From assembly GCA_036558305.1 (NCBI GenBank), contig DATBFX010000384.1:1-22610 (forward strand): DNA of 22,610 nucleotides, in the 5' to 3' direction. This stretch comes from DATBFX01 sp036558305 (GTDB lineage Bacteria; Chloroflexota; Chloroflexia; Thermomicrobiales; UBA6265). Under the pieces are notes generated by a model. That model was not told where the DNA came from and made no database searches. It saw only the letters and a program-made list of their open reading frames with translations. Below, in pieces: positions 1 through 7,491 of the stretch (its first letter is position 1; every line of letters starts with the position of its first letter). The translations under genes were made by a program, and so were the position numbers.

Positions 1-2
1 TC

Positions 3-902
3 GGCATCCGCTATCGAGACTACGCCGTCTACGGTCCGCCGCCGCCGTCGAGTGCGATCCAGTGGTTGCAGACGCTAAAACTCCTGGAAGGGTTCGATCT
101 CGTCGCGATGGGGCACAACTCCGTCGACCACCTCCACACCCTGATCGAGCTCGAAAAGCTGGCGATCGCCGACCGTGTCCACTACAACGTCCGGCCCGGC
201 GCCCCAATCGACGTCCTCCTTTCGGACGATTATTGCCGAGAGCGGCGCGGCCTGGTCGATCCCGATCGTGCCCGGCACCTCGTGGGCGAGCGCTACGCGA
301 GAACGATGCAGGTCGAGGTCGTCAAGCCCGGCGATCCAGGGATGCGCGAGAGCACGACCCACTTCGACGTGGTCGACGCCGAAGGCAATGCCGTCTCCTG
401 CACGCAGAGTCTGGGCGGCTTCGGCTGCGGCGTCGTCGTACCGGAGACCGGCATCCTGCTCAACGATTTCCTCTACTGGTTCGATCTCGACGCCGACAGT
501 CCGAACGTCATCGCGCCCCACAAGAAGGTCGAGATGTGTCTCTCGCCCGGCATGATCTGGCGCGACGAATCGGTCTTCGCCTGCATCGGGACACCCGGCA
601 GTCACGGCATCATGGAGACGACCCCACAATTCATGTCGAACCTGATGGACTTCGAGATGACCGTTCAGGCCGCGATCGAGGCGCCGCGCGTTCGGCCGCA
701 GGAGGCCAACCGCGTGATCGCGGAGGGACGCATCGGGGACGGGGTGCTGAACGGTCTCGCGCGACGCGGCCACGCGATCGATCGCCAACCCGATTTTTCG
801 ATGGCCTTCGGCGGCGCCCAGGGCATCATGATCGACCCCGACAGCGGCACGTTCTCCGGCGGGGCGGATCCCCGCCGCGACGGCTACGCGGTCGGCTGGT
901 GA
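3..902 (+). CDS. Gamma-glutamyltransferase (GGT)-family N-terminal nucleophile hydrolase, C-terminal part
   Basis: The reading frame is open at the left edge, so only the last 299 codons are visible: the end of the large subunit and the whole small subunit. GGT-family proteins are Ntn hydrolases that self-cleave before a Thr, which then acts as nucleophile. Here that Thr is the first T of TTHFDVVD (codon 354-356), followed by the family pattern GNAVSCTQSL. Upstream, VYGPPPPSSA is also typical. Substrate-binding positions are unusual. Where E. coli GGT has MDDF, this protein has LYWF. Where E. coli has PLSSM (the oxyanion-hole serines), it has VEMCL. The later GSPGGSRI stretch reads GTPGSHGI. 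The fold and autoprocessing are therefore well supported, but gamma-glutamyl specificity is not; an acylase-like role is possible. It lies 19 nt upstream of the aminotransferase gene and is probably cotranscribed with it. Confidence 0.9.
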   Translation, partial: GIRYRDYAVYGPPPPSSAIQWLQTLKLLEGFDLVAMGHNSVDHLHTLIELEKLAIADRVHYNVRPGAPIDVLLSDDYCRERRGLVDPDRARHLVGERYARTMQVEVVKPGDPGMRESTTHFDVVDAEGNAVSCTQSLGGFGCGVVVPETGILLNDFLYWFDLDADSPNVIAPHKKVEMCLSPGMIWRDESVFACIGTPGSHGIMETTPQFMSNLMDFEMTVQAAIEAPRVRPQEANRVIAEGRIGDGVLNGLARRGHAIDRQPDFSMAFGGAQGIMIDPDSGTFSGGADPRRDGYAVGW

Positions 903-921
903 GGCGAGGGGACCGGACGGC

Positions 922-2088
922 ATGACCATCGGCAGGATTCGCGACGATTTTCCGATGCTGGCGCATTGGACCCATTTCAACTGCGGCGGCATGGCCCCGC
1001 TCTCGCGAAGCGTCGGCGCCGAGTTGCTCCGCATCCCTCAAGCGGTGATCGAGGAGGGCCCGTCCCGGTTGCTTGCCCGCGACGAGGAGTTCCTGGGGAT
1101 CGAGAAGGCGCGTTCGCGGCTGGCATCCTTCATCGGTGCCGAGCCCGGCGAGATCGCGTTCACGACCCAATTCTCGACTGCCGTCAACATCGTCGTCGAA
1201 GGCCTCGCCTGGACGCCGGGCGACGAGGTCATCGTGACCGATCAGGAACACCCCGCCCTCCTGACCCCGCTCATGAACGTGGCACGGCGGCACGGTTTGA
1301 AGGTGGGCCGGGTCCCCGTCTCCCCCAACACCGACGAGATGCTGACCGCATTTCGGTCGTTGCTGACCACGCGGACGAAATTCGTGGCGGTGAGCCACGT
1401 CACGACCGACAGTGGCACGAGAATCCCGGTCGCCGAGATCACGCGACTCGCCCATGACGTTGGTGCCGACGTGTTCCTCGACGGCGCCCATGCGGTTGGC
1501 CAGATCCCGGTCGACGTCCGCGCGATCGGGTGCGATTTCTACGCGATGACGGGCTACAAGTGGCTGATGGGCCCCTACCCCTCGGCCGCGCTCTACCTCC
1601 GTCGCGACCGCCTCGACGCGATCGAGGTGACCTGGACCGGGAGCAACGTCACCCGGACGAGCAACGTCACCATGGGGATCGACGACCTGCAATGGATTCC
1701 GGGCGCCCGCCGGTTCGAATACGGCGGGCGCACCGTTGCCTACGACACGGCGATGGTGGCCGGTCTCGACTACGTGGACCGAATCGGGATCGAGACGATC
1801 GCTCACCACGCCCGCCACCTCACCGCTCGCTTGCACGACGGGCTGGCCCGAATCCCCGGCGCCCGCATCCACAGCCCGCGCAACCCGGACGAAGCAACCG
1901 GGATCGCCACGGTGTCGCTCGACAGCGCCGATGGCGTGACGCTCTCGGCGATCCTGCGTGACCGATGGCACATGATCCAACGCCCGGCGCTCGGGGGAAC
2001 GAGTGTGCGCATCTCCCTCGCGGCATTCATCGACGAGGACGACGTGGACCGACTCTTCCAGTGCCTCGCGACCGTTGCCGCGACCTGA
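922..2088 (+). CDS. PLP-dependent aminotransferase class V (SufS/isopenicillin N epimerase-like)
   Basis: This is a 388-residue fold-type I PLP enzyme of the class V family, a usual length. The PLP-binding Asp lies in FLDGAHAVGQ (D187, with H190), and the Schiff-base Lys is K213 in GYKWLMGP. TTQFSTAVNIV (about 81-91) corresponds to the phosphate-binding turn. I see no conserved Cys loop of the cysteine desulfurases, so a sulfur-transfer role is not supported. Epimerase, lyase or transaminase activity on a small amino acid is more likely, and the substrate cannot be read from sequence. The ATG at 922 follows a GAGGGGA-type ribosome-binding stretch and starts 19 nt after the GGT-like gene, suggesting an operon in which one enzyme releases and the other converts an amino-acid-like product (inference). 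Confidence 0.9.
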   Translation: MTIGRIRDDFPMLAHWTHFNCGGMAPLSRSVGAELLRIPQAVIEEGPSRLLARDEEFLGIEKARSRLASFIGAEPGEIAFTTQFSTAVNIVVEGLAWTPGDEVIVTDQEHPALLTPLMNVARRHGLKVGRVPVSPNTDEMLTAFRSLLTTRTKFVAVSHVTTDSGTRIPVAEITRLAHDVGADVFLDGAHAVGQIPVDVRAIGCDFYAMTGYKWLMGPYPSAALYLRRDRLDAIEVTWTGSNVTRTSNVTMGIDDLQWIPGARRFEYGGRTVAYDTAMVAGLDYVDRIGIETIAHHARHLTARLHDGLARIPGARIHSPRNPDEATGIATVSLDSADGVTLSAILRDRWHMIQRPALGGTSVRISLAAFIDEDDVDRLFQCLATVAAT

Positions 2089-2238
2089 TCGGTGCACCGC
2101 CGGCAGCGATCTGAGTCGGTGCCGACGACACACGCCGCGTTGAGGCATGTCGAAAAGGCTGGGGAACAGCGGCCAATTGGACGCGCTGGCTAGTGCGAAT
2201 GCCGATGAGGTCCTCGGGCATGTGTTGCCATAACGTGC
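2089..2238. other. Spacer between the aminotransferase and the IS630 remnant
   Basis: There is no clear terminator after the aminotransferase stop. A 28-codon ORF (2147-2233, ATG to TAA) is present but has no recognisable similarity and only a weak GAGG upstream. It could be the tail of a gene interrupted by the insertion sequence, or chance. I could not identify the left inverted repeat of the IS here. Confidence 0.4.
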
Positions 2239-2805
2239 ATGCGAGCCTACCTCTTGGTGCGTTCCCTGACGGACGCCGAGCGCCGGGCCCTGGAGGCCGG
2301 CCTGCGCTCGTCCCAGGCCTGCGCCCTCCGCCGTGCCCAGATGCTGGTGGCGAGCGTCCACGGCGAGCGCGTCCCGTCCGTCGCCCGAACGCTCGGTGGC
2401 GACGCCCAGACCGTGCGCAACGCGCTCCATGCGTTCGAGGCGACCGGGGTGGCGGCACTGACGCCGGGTTCCTCCCGACCGCAGACCATGCGCCCCGCCT
2501 TCAACGCGGCCACGGCCGCGCGACTGACCGACCTGCTCCACCGCAGCCCACGCGACCTCGGCCACCCGACGCGCCCGTGGACGCTGGACTCGGCGGCGCG
2601 GACGGCGTACGCCGAAGGGCTGACGCCCCGCGGTGCGCGTCGTCACCCGCCCGCTGCCGATCAAGAGCCCCTGGCTCAACCCGATCGCGCCGAAGCGGGT
2701 CCACGGCAAACGGCGCGTCGTCGAGCCGGCACGGCTGCTGACGGCCGGCGAACTCGAAACGCGCGTCTACGAGACCCTGGGCGCCGACCATGCGGGCCAC
2801 CTCAC
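2239..2805 (+). pseudogene. IS630-family transposase remnant with internal deletion
   Basis: The first roughly 130 codons from ATG 2239 read as the N-terminal helix-turn-helix half of an IS630-type transposase: RAQMLVASVHGERVPSVAR, then QTVRNALHAFEATGVAALTPGSS and SPRDLGHPTRPWTLDSAAR. At about 2625-2635 the frame breaks. The C-terminal end resumes in another frame (from about 2633) as PLPIKSPWLNPIAPKRVHG followed by KRRVVEPARLL. Intact family members are about 340-360 residues, so roughly 150 residues holding the first two catalytic acids are missing. The third catalytic Glu, expected in NPIEPK, is Ala here (NPIAPK). The element is therefore doubly dead. It runs straight into the truncated recombinase downstream. 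The right boundary is approximate. Confidence 0.85.
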
Positions 2806-2832
2806 CATGCCCAAGCGAGCCGCTTGGGCATG
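2806..2832. repeat. Perfect 11-bp inverted repeat at the IS630/recombinase junction
   Basis: CATGCCCAAGC (2806-2816) and GCTTGGGCATG (2822-2832) are exact reverse complements separated by GAGCC. The hairpin lies where transposase similarity ends and recombinase similarity begins (about 2844). It may be the edge of the insertion or a deletion scar. It has no T-tract, so it is not a typical terminator. Confidence 0.6.
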
Positions 2833-3530
2833 CACGAGCAAGCCGCAACGTGACGGATTTGGTCGATGCATCCCGCCGCGCAACTCCGGCGACGACAACC
2901 TGGAACGCACAGCAAGTCGGCGCGGTTCTGGCGGCAGCCGAGGGTACCAACCTCGCGGGCTTGTGGCGGCTCGCACCCTTAACCGGCATGAGGCGAGGGG
3001 AGATCTTGGGCCCGAAATGGGAAGAGGTGGACCTCGAGCGTGGCGAGCTGCCGATTCGCCGGACATTGAGCCGCGGGAAAGGTGGTTCCTGGGAAATCCG
3101 AACGCCGAAGACGGCAGCCGGTCGCCGCTCCATCGCCCTCCCGTCGTCGGCGGTCGAAGCGCTCAAGCGCCACCGCGTTCGCGAAGTCGAGCGGCGTCTG
3201 GAACTCGGACCGGTCTGGAGCGATAGCGGATTCGTCTTCACGAACGGGACCGGCGGGCCGTTCGCCGTCAACGTCCTCGATGCGCAGTTCCGGCGTCTCA
3301 TCGCCACAGCGGGCGTGCCCAAAATCCGGTTCCACGACCTGCGCGATACGTGTGCGACGCTCATGCTGGCGAACGGCGAGCACCCCAAGGTGGTTGCCGA
3401 ACGCCTGGGTCACAGCGACGGCGGGATCACGCTCAACCGCTACTCGCACGTCAGCCCCGGCATGCAGCGCGGTGCCGCATCGCGAGCAGACGCGCAGAAG
3501 TCGTCCCAATGGTTCGTGACAAAAGTGTGA
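2832..3530 (+). pseudogene. Tyrosine recombinase/phage integrase, N-terminally truncated
   Basis: The catalytic domain is complete: Arg in TGMRRGEIL (codon 2991-2993), a candidate beta-hairpin Lys in TPKTAAGRR, HDLR (His 3333, Arg 3342), the GHSDGG histidine, and the nucleophile Tyr in NRYSHV (codon 3441-3443). The visible protein begins at RNVTDLVDASRR, which in this family is the linker just before the catalytic domain. The SAM-like core-binding domain that should precede it is replaced by IS630 sequence. In-frame starts are ATG 2790 inside the IS remnant, which would make a 246-residue hybrid, or GTG 2850 without a ribosome-binding site. The protein is unlikely to recombine DNA on its own. 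No tRNA or attachment-site repeat was seen nearby. The frame itself is intact, so a catalytic-domain-only product cannot be excluded. Confidence 0.8.
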
Positions 3531-3721
3531 CAAAGTCGCGGCGAAGCCCCGAAACCCCCATAGGTAAGCCGACCTCTCCGCGATGGTGCCGGGTAAGGGA
3601 TCGGCGAGGGGAGAAATCTCCGCCATAAAATCGACCAAGTAAGGGGTTGGCACCTTTCTTGCCATGCCAGTTGATGCGATGACCATGTTTCGGTCACCAG
3701 ATGGTTTCTCTCGGGAGAATT

Positions 3722-4618
3722 ATGGCGAGCGGAGCGATCACAAGGCGGCTGGCGACCGTTCCACGCCGCGAGCGAGCACGCGCACTCCAGATCGTACGGT
3801 TGGCGGTGACGGTCGTCGCGAACATTGCCGTCTTCATGGTTCTGTTCCAGGCCTACAAGCTGGTCCGCAAAGCGTTTATCCAACGCGCGGAGTCGCTCGG
3901 GTACGACCACGCCCGACAAGTCATCCATCTCGAACGCCGGCTCCACGTTTTCGTCGAACCGGCCCTGCAAGGGTGGTTGCTGCGGCACCAATCGCTGATC
4001 GAACCCTTCAACCGGTACTACGCGGCGTTCATGTGGCTGTTTTACCTCTGCTGCATCGCCGGGATGGTGCTTGCCCCGGTCCGCTATCGACGGTACCGGC
4101 GGGTGTTCCTGCTGTCGATGGTGATCGCCCTCCCCTGGTACGCGCTGTACCCGCTGGCGCCGCCGCGATTCATGCCCGAATACGGTTTCGTCGACACACT
4201 CGCCGTCTACGGGCCGAGTTACTTCAAGGACAACGGTTTCGTCGCGGCGAATCACTACGCCGCGATGCCGAGCATGCACGTCGGCTGGACGACGATCGGC
4301 GCGTTCATGCTCGCGGCGGCCATTCCCTACAAACGGATCGGGGCGATCCTCGGCGCGCTCCACGTCGCGATGATGGGCCTGACCGTGATGGTGACGGGTA
4401 ATCACTACCTGCTCGACATCGTCGGGGGCTGGCTCGTCGTCGCGGCGGCGTTCGGGGTGGTGCGGTTGCTGCCGGCCGAGCTGCGGTGGCCATGGCATCG
4501 CGAAATGGCGCGCGCGGGCATGCAGAACCGTGTATCCGTTCGGCAATCCCCGCAACATTATGAAAAGCTAAGGCGCGTCGGTGTCGAGCATCGCAAACAA
4601 TCGGCGAAACCCTCTTGA
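3722..4618 (+). CDS. PAP2-superfamily integral membrane phosphatase/phosphotransferase
   Basis: This is a 298-residue membrane protein of the PAP2_3 type (related to inositolphosphotransferases). Hydrophobic segments are visible at about 26-46, 100-120, 128-146, 190-201, 208-226 and 231-250. The catalytic signature is MPSMH (S184, H186) and GNHYLLD (H228 and D232, the H-x3-D pair). The product probably acts on a lipid phosphate or lipid headgroup at the membrane; the substrate is unknown. I chose ATG 3722 because GGGAGA lies just upstream, although the spacing is short. ATG 3701 in the same frame would add seven residues and has no ribosome-binding site. The last codons overlap a TTGACA promoter element for the downstream region. 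Confidence 0.88.
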   Translation: MASGAITRRLATVPRRERARALQIVRLAVTVVANIAVFMVLFQAYKLVRKAFIQRAESLGYDHARQVIHLERRLHVFVEPALQGWLLRHQSLIEPFNRYYAAFMWLFYLCCIAGMVLAPVRYRRYRRVFLLSMVIALPWYALYPLAPPRFMPEYGFVDTLAVYGPSYFKDNGFVAANHYAAMPSMHVGWTTIGAFMLAAAIPYKRIGAILGALHVAMMGLTVMVTGNHYLLDIVGGWLVVAAAFGVVRLLPAELRWPWHREMARAGMQNRVSVRQSPQHYEKLRRVGVEHRKQSAKPS

Positions 4619-4643
4619 CAAGCGGGCAATCGCATGATATTGA
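4615..4643 (+). promoter_or_regulatory. Candidate sigma-70-type promoter overlapping the PAP2 stop codon
   Basis: A perfect TTGACA (4615-4620) is followed after 17 nt by TATTGA (4638-4643), in a short AT-rich patch unlike the surrounding GC-rich DNA. The -10 match is weak (3 of 6). It would drive the leader-like region and possibly the two small genes at 5053 and 5268. Confidence 0.4.
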
Positions 4644-4755
4644 TATGGTGCTAGGCGGAGGTCCGCTCGGGACCGCGCCGGGAAGGGTGCGACGGCACGT
4701 CGCACGGGATGACTGAGATGGTTTGCAGCACACGCACGCGGAAAGGAGGGGCGAG

Positions 4756-4839
4756 GTGATCAAGATCATTCCGGTTTGCGCCGCATTCACCCACATTGCC
4801 CTGGCCCACCCGTCTGGAGACTGCGCCCATCGCCGCTGA
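4756..4839 (+). CDS. Possible 27-residue small protein or leader peptide
   Basis: A GTG start is preceded at ideal spacing (6 nt) by AAAGGAGG (4742-4749), the strongest ribosome-binding site in the region. The peptide begins MIKIIPVCAAFTHIALAH and ends in basic residues, with Cys at positions 8 and 23. A still shorter frame (ATG 4709 to TGA 4759, 16 codons) overlaps this start as GTGA, a translational-coupling arrangement. A terminator hairpin follows 31 nt after the stop. It may be a regulatory leader peptide, a small secreted or membrane peptide, or chance. No similarity is recognised. Confidence 0.35.
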   Translation: MIKIIPVCAAFTHIALAHPSGDCAHRR

Positions 4840-4870
4840 CGCGCCCGCGTCGAATCGGCACCGCTCAGTC

Positions 4871-4906
4871 ACCCCGGGTCGGCCACCGACCCGGGGTCGT
4901 TGTTTG
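4871..4906 (+). terminator. Strong intrinsic terminator-like hairpin
   Basis: A perfect 12-bp stem ACCCCGGGTCGG / CCGACCCGGGGT with a CCA loop is followed by a T-rich run (CGTTGTTTG). It ends the putative 4650-4900 leader transcript before the gene at 5053, so it could be a plain terminator of a small RNA or an attenuator. Confidence 0.65.
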
Positions 4907-5052
4907 TGCGACTCCTGACGAACAAGACTCGACAGCGGGGCGACCGCGCATCGTCCGCCCGCCGACCGGCCGGCGGCGGGTGGGACGTGCCATCCCCCGA
5001 ATCCGGCGCCGCGGCGCGCGGCGTTCGCACCGCGTGAAAGGAGACCGACGTC
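4907..5052. other. GC-rich spacer before the first small orphan gene
   Basis: No gene is supported here. Very GC-rich, with short G/C inverted stretches. Its last bases contain AAAGGAG (about 5038-5044), the ribosome-binding site of the gene at 5053. Confidence 0.4.
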
Positions 5053-5238
5053 ATGCGAGCACCCGGACCACCACGACGCAGCCAACACCCGATGGATCGT
5101 CAGCCGCGCCCGCGACAGCAGCGGGACTGGCGTCAGACCTCGAAAGATCCGTTCGGTCAATTCGGTAAGCCGTCGAGCGAACGGTCCGTCCCGTTTCGGC
5201 ACAAGCCACCCTTAACCGACCCCAAATCCGGGCCGTAA
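5053..5238 (+). CDS. Hypothetical basic, proline-rich small protein
   Basis: A 61-residue protein, rich in Arg, Pro and Gln, with no hydrophobic segment and no recognised domain; it is probably disordered. The evidence for coding is the AAAGGAG ribosome-binding site at good spacing and its place between two terminators ahead of another Shine-Dalgarno-led gene 29 nt downstream. The second half (DPFGQFGKPSSERSVPF) has no known match. Function unknown. Confidence 0.5.
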   Translation: MRAPGPPRRSQHPMDRQPRPRQQRDWRQTSKDPFGQFGKPSSERSVPFRHKPPLTDPKSGP

Positions 5239-5267
5239 GCCCGGTCGCGAACGAGGAGTCAACTGCG

Positions 5268-5513
5268 ATGAACGTCGGTCATCCGATCATCGGTATCGAT
5301 TTCGCCAATTGCCGTCGCGACGACATCCTGCGCCAGGCCGAGGTGGATCGCCTGGTGGCCGAGGCCCGTGTCGCCCGACCAACGGTCGGCACCCTACGCC
5401 GGAAGGTCGGTAACGTCCTGGTCCGCTTCGGCGAGCGGCTCCAGGGTGCCCGCGAGCGCCGACTTGCCGACGAACTCGGCGAGTCGGTCGGCTCCCTCGA
5501 GCTTGCCCGCTGA
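5268..5513 (+). CDS. Hypothetical 81-residue protein
   Basis: ATG 5268 is preceded by GAGGAG with a 9-nt spacer. The protein starts MNVGHPIIGIDFANCRRDD and continues as a charged, likely helical stretch rich in Arg, Glu and Leu (about 21-81). No domain is recognised. It follows the 61-residue gene by 29 nt and is ended by the terminator at 5622, so the two probably form one transcript. Confidence 0.55.
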   Translation: MNVGHPIIGIDFANCRRDDILRQAEVDRLVAEARVARPTVGTLRRKVGNVLVRFGERLQGARERRLADELGESVGSLELAR

Positions 5514-5621
5514 TGACGGGCAGCGGACGGCAGCCCTCGCCGAGCGCCGCGTCCCGCGTGCCGCACGGCGAGCGACGGAGACAGCCAGTTAGCGCGCATG
5601 CATCGATAAGCGGGAAACGGC

Positions 5622-5659
5622 ATCGGCGTCCTCCCGAATGGGAGGGCGCCGATTCTTTT
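5622..5659 (+). terminator. Intrinsic terminator after the small-gene pair
   Basis: A 14-bp stem (5622-5635 with 5640-5653, one G-U pair) with loop GAAT is followed by TCTTTT. It closes the 5053-5513 transcript and separates it from the convergent amidase gene. Confidence 0.8.
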
Positions 5660-5769
5660 GTCCTGGCGTGGATGGGACTCGGCGAGGCGGCGCGAGTCGC
5701 CGCATCGTCACCGCCCGGTGCTCGGCAATCATCACGTCGCGACGATCTCGTGCGTCGTCACGCGAGGAT

Positions 5770-7239
5770 TCACCACTCGGGTCGCCGCGTGTGCCAATCC
5801 GTCCGTGCCTGGTACGCGCCCGCCGCCGCAAGGATGCGGTCCTCGCCGTGGGTGCGCCCCATGAATTCGAGCGCCGTCGGCAGTCCCCGCTCGCCAAAGC
5901 CGTTCGGGACGGTGACCGAGGGGAGACCGCACAGGTTGCCCGCCGCGCCCAGCGACGGACCGCGATCCCGTCCGAACCAGGTCGCGAAGTTGGCGTCGAT
6001 CGGCGTCGCGACGTAGGGCAGCGTCGGTGCCACGATCGCGTCGTAGCGGGCAAGCAGGGCGTCGAGTTGGCGACTGCCGACGCGGCGGATGCGGAGCGCC
6101 CGCAGATAGTCCACCGCGGGCAGGGTCAACCCGTGGTAGAGACCGACGCGATCTTCCGGAGCGGTCAGCCCGGCGCATTCGCCGCTGGTGATGAACTCCT
6201 CGAAGGCCGACGTCCCTTCGGCAATGACGACCACGCTCGCCGCCGCGTCCCAGGGGAGATCGGGGAGGTCGATCTCCTCGATGGTGCCGAGACCGCGGAG
6301 GACGTCGAGCGACGCGGCGAAGTTCGCGGCGACCTCCGGTTGTGCCCGCTCGGTCGAACCGCGCAACACGGCGAAGCGGAACTGCCCGCCCTGGTCGGAC
6401 GGCGTATCCGATTCACCGACCGCATCGGTTCCCTGGTCCGTCCAGGGAAAAGGAGGCAGCACCGGGCAGGATTGCGAGGTCGGATCGTCGGGGTCGGATC
6501 CGGCGATCGCGTCGAGGACGGCCCAGCAGTCGTCCGCCGTGCGCGCCATCGGTCCGATCTTGTCCATCGTCCAGGAGAGGGCCATCGCCCCTCGCCGGCT
6601 GACCCGGCCGTAGGTCGGACGCAGACCGGTCAAGCCGTTGAACGTCGCCGGGGTCAGGATCGACCCCCACGTCTCGGAGCCGATCGCAAACGGGACGCAC
6701 CCGGCACCGACCGCCGACCCCGAGCCGCTCGACGAGCCCCCCGACCAGGCCTCCTCGTTCCAGGCGCTCTTGCCCGGTCCCGTCAGCGAGGCATTCGGTT
6801 GCTCGTAGCCGAACCCGCCGGCGCACTCGACCATCGACAGCTTCGCGACGAGGACCGCCCCCGCTTCGCGCAACCGCTCGATCACCGCCGCGTCGAAATC
6901 GAAGGTCCGATCCTTGAACGGCGCCGCGCCCCAGGTGGTCGGGATACCGGCCGTCGCCAGCAGGTCCTTCGCACCGTAGGGGATGCCGTGCAGCGGACCG
7001 CGATCGTTGCCGGCGGCGAGTTCCGCCTCCGCCCGCCGCGCCTGCTCCATCGCGAGGTCGCGCGTGACGGTGACGACGGCGTTGAGGCGACGGCCGACGG
7101 TCTCGAGGCGGTCGATGAAGAGTTCGGCGAGTAGGGTCGGGGTTGTCTGCCCGGTGCGGATCAAGCGGCCGAGCTCGACGACGGTGGCGTAGGCCAGCGA
7201 GCGAGTTCCCGATTGCGCGCGTTCCCCCTGGTCGGCCAT
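5770..7239 (-). CDS. Amidase-signature family hydrolase (GatA/AtzE-like)
   Basis: A 489-residue amidase-signature enzyme of typical length. The Ser-cisSer-Lys triad is K91 in YGAKDLLAT, S169 in GGSSSGSGS and nucleophile S193 in GSETWGSILTP. The nucleophile motif has E-T-W where GatA has D-T-G. The C-terminal part carries the usual LPSVTVPNGFGERGLPTALEFMGR substrate-pocket end (within about 435-465). It hydrolyses an amide bond in the cytoplasm; the substrate is not readable. I chose the start at 7239 because AGGAG lies 6 nt upstream; the frame is open 60 codons further, but that part has no family similarity. The usual small partner (AtzG/GatC-like) is not next to it but at 14745-15002. It is divergent from the regulator at 7492, which may control it. 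Confidence 0.9.
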   Translation of the reverse strand: MADQGERAQSGTRSLAYATVVELGRLIRTGQTTPTLLAELFIDRLETVGRRLNAVVTVTRDLAMEQARRAEAELAAGNDRGPLHGIPYGAKDLLATAGIPTTWGAAPFKDRTFDFDAAVIERLREAGAVLVAKLSMVECAGGFGYEQPNASLTGPGKSAWNEEAWSGGSSSGSGSAVGAGCVPFAIGSETWGSILTPATFNGLTGLRPTYGRVSRRGAMALSWTMDKIGPMARTADDCWAVLDAIAGSDPDDPTSQSCPVLPPFPWTDQGTDAVGESDTPSDQGGQFRFAVLRGSTERAQPEVAANFAASLDVLRGLGTIEEIDLPDLPWDAAASVVVIAEGTSAFEEFITSGECAGLTAPEDRVGLYHGLTLPAVDYLRALRIRRVGSRQLDALLARYDAIVAPTLPYVATPIDANFATWFGRDRGPSLGAAGNLCGLPSVTVPNGFGERGLPTALEFMGRTHGEDRILAAAGAYQARTDWHTRRPEW

Positions 7240-7378
7240 CGCCGGCTCCTCTCGGATAAGATCGAGCATCCTGCGTTCCCCGCACATCCTATCGCAAGGC
7301 TGCCGCCGGTGCAGAAGCGCGGTGATACGCTCGCGGCGGATTCGTTCCATCCGGCACCGCGCGGGCGTCGGGAGACAC

Positions 7379-7407
7379 TTGACGTAGACAACCATTGGTT
7401 CGAGAAT
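7379..7407 (+). promoter_or_regulatory. Candidate promoter of the first STAND regulator, with operator-like palindrome in the spacer
   Basis: TTGACG (7379-7384), a 17-nt spacer, then GAGAAT (7402-7407), about 85 nt before the start codon. The spacer contains the near-perfect palindrome AACCATTGGTT (7390-7400), well placed for a repressor site. The paralogous regulator at 15196 has a very similar promoter. Confidence 0.4.
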
Positions 7408-7491
7408 GGACCACATCACCCAAGTGGCGCCGCCCTAGGTGCGGAGAACCGCCGTCTACGCCGCGACGGGTGGTGGAAGGGCGGGTATCGG

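Noticed and set aside
826..2709. A 627-codon open frame on the minus strand across the aminotransferase and IS remnant
   Set aside because: It is antisense to clear family genes, has low-complexity Arg/Gly/Val-rich translation and no family similarity; long antisense frames are expected in GC-rich DNA.
2790..2849. Using ATG 2790 as a true integrase start
   Set aside because: That stretch is the out-of-frame end of the IS630 remnant, so it cannot be the native N-terminus.
3640..3665. TGGCA/TGCCA inverted pair as an integrase attachment site or operator
   Set aside because: Five-base arms are too short and no partner copy was found in the window.
5638..7134. A 498-codon plus-strand frame opposite the amidase
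   Set aside because: The amidase frame holds the full catalytic triad and a ribosome-binding site; the opposite frame is a compositional shadow.
7213..7491. Extension of the first STAND regulator to an earlier start
   Set aside because: It would overlap the amidase start and add 93 residues with no family similarity, across the proposed promoter.
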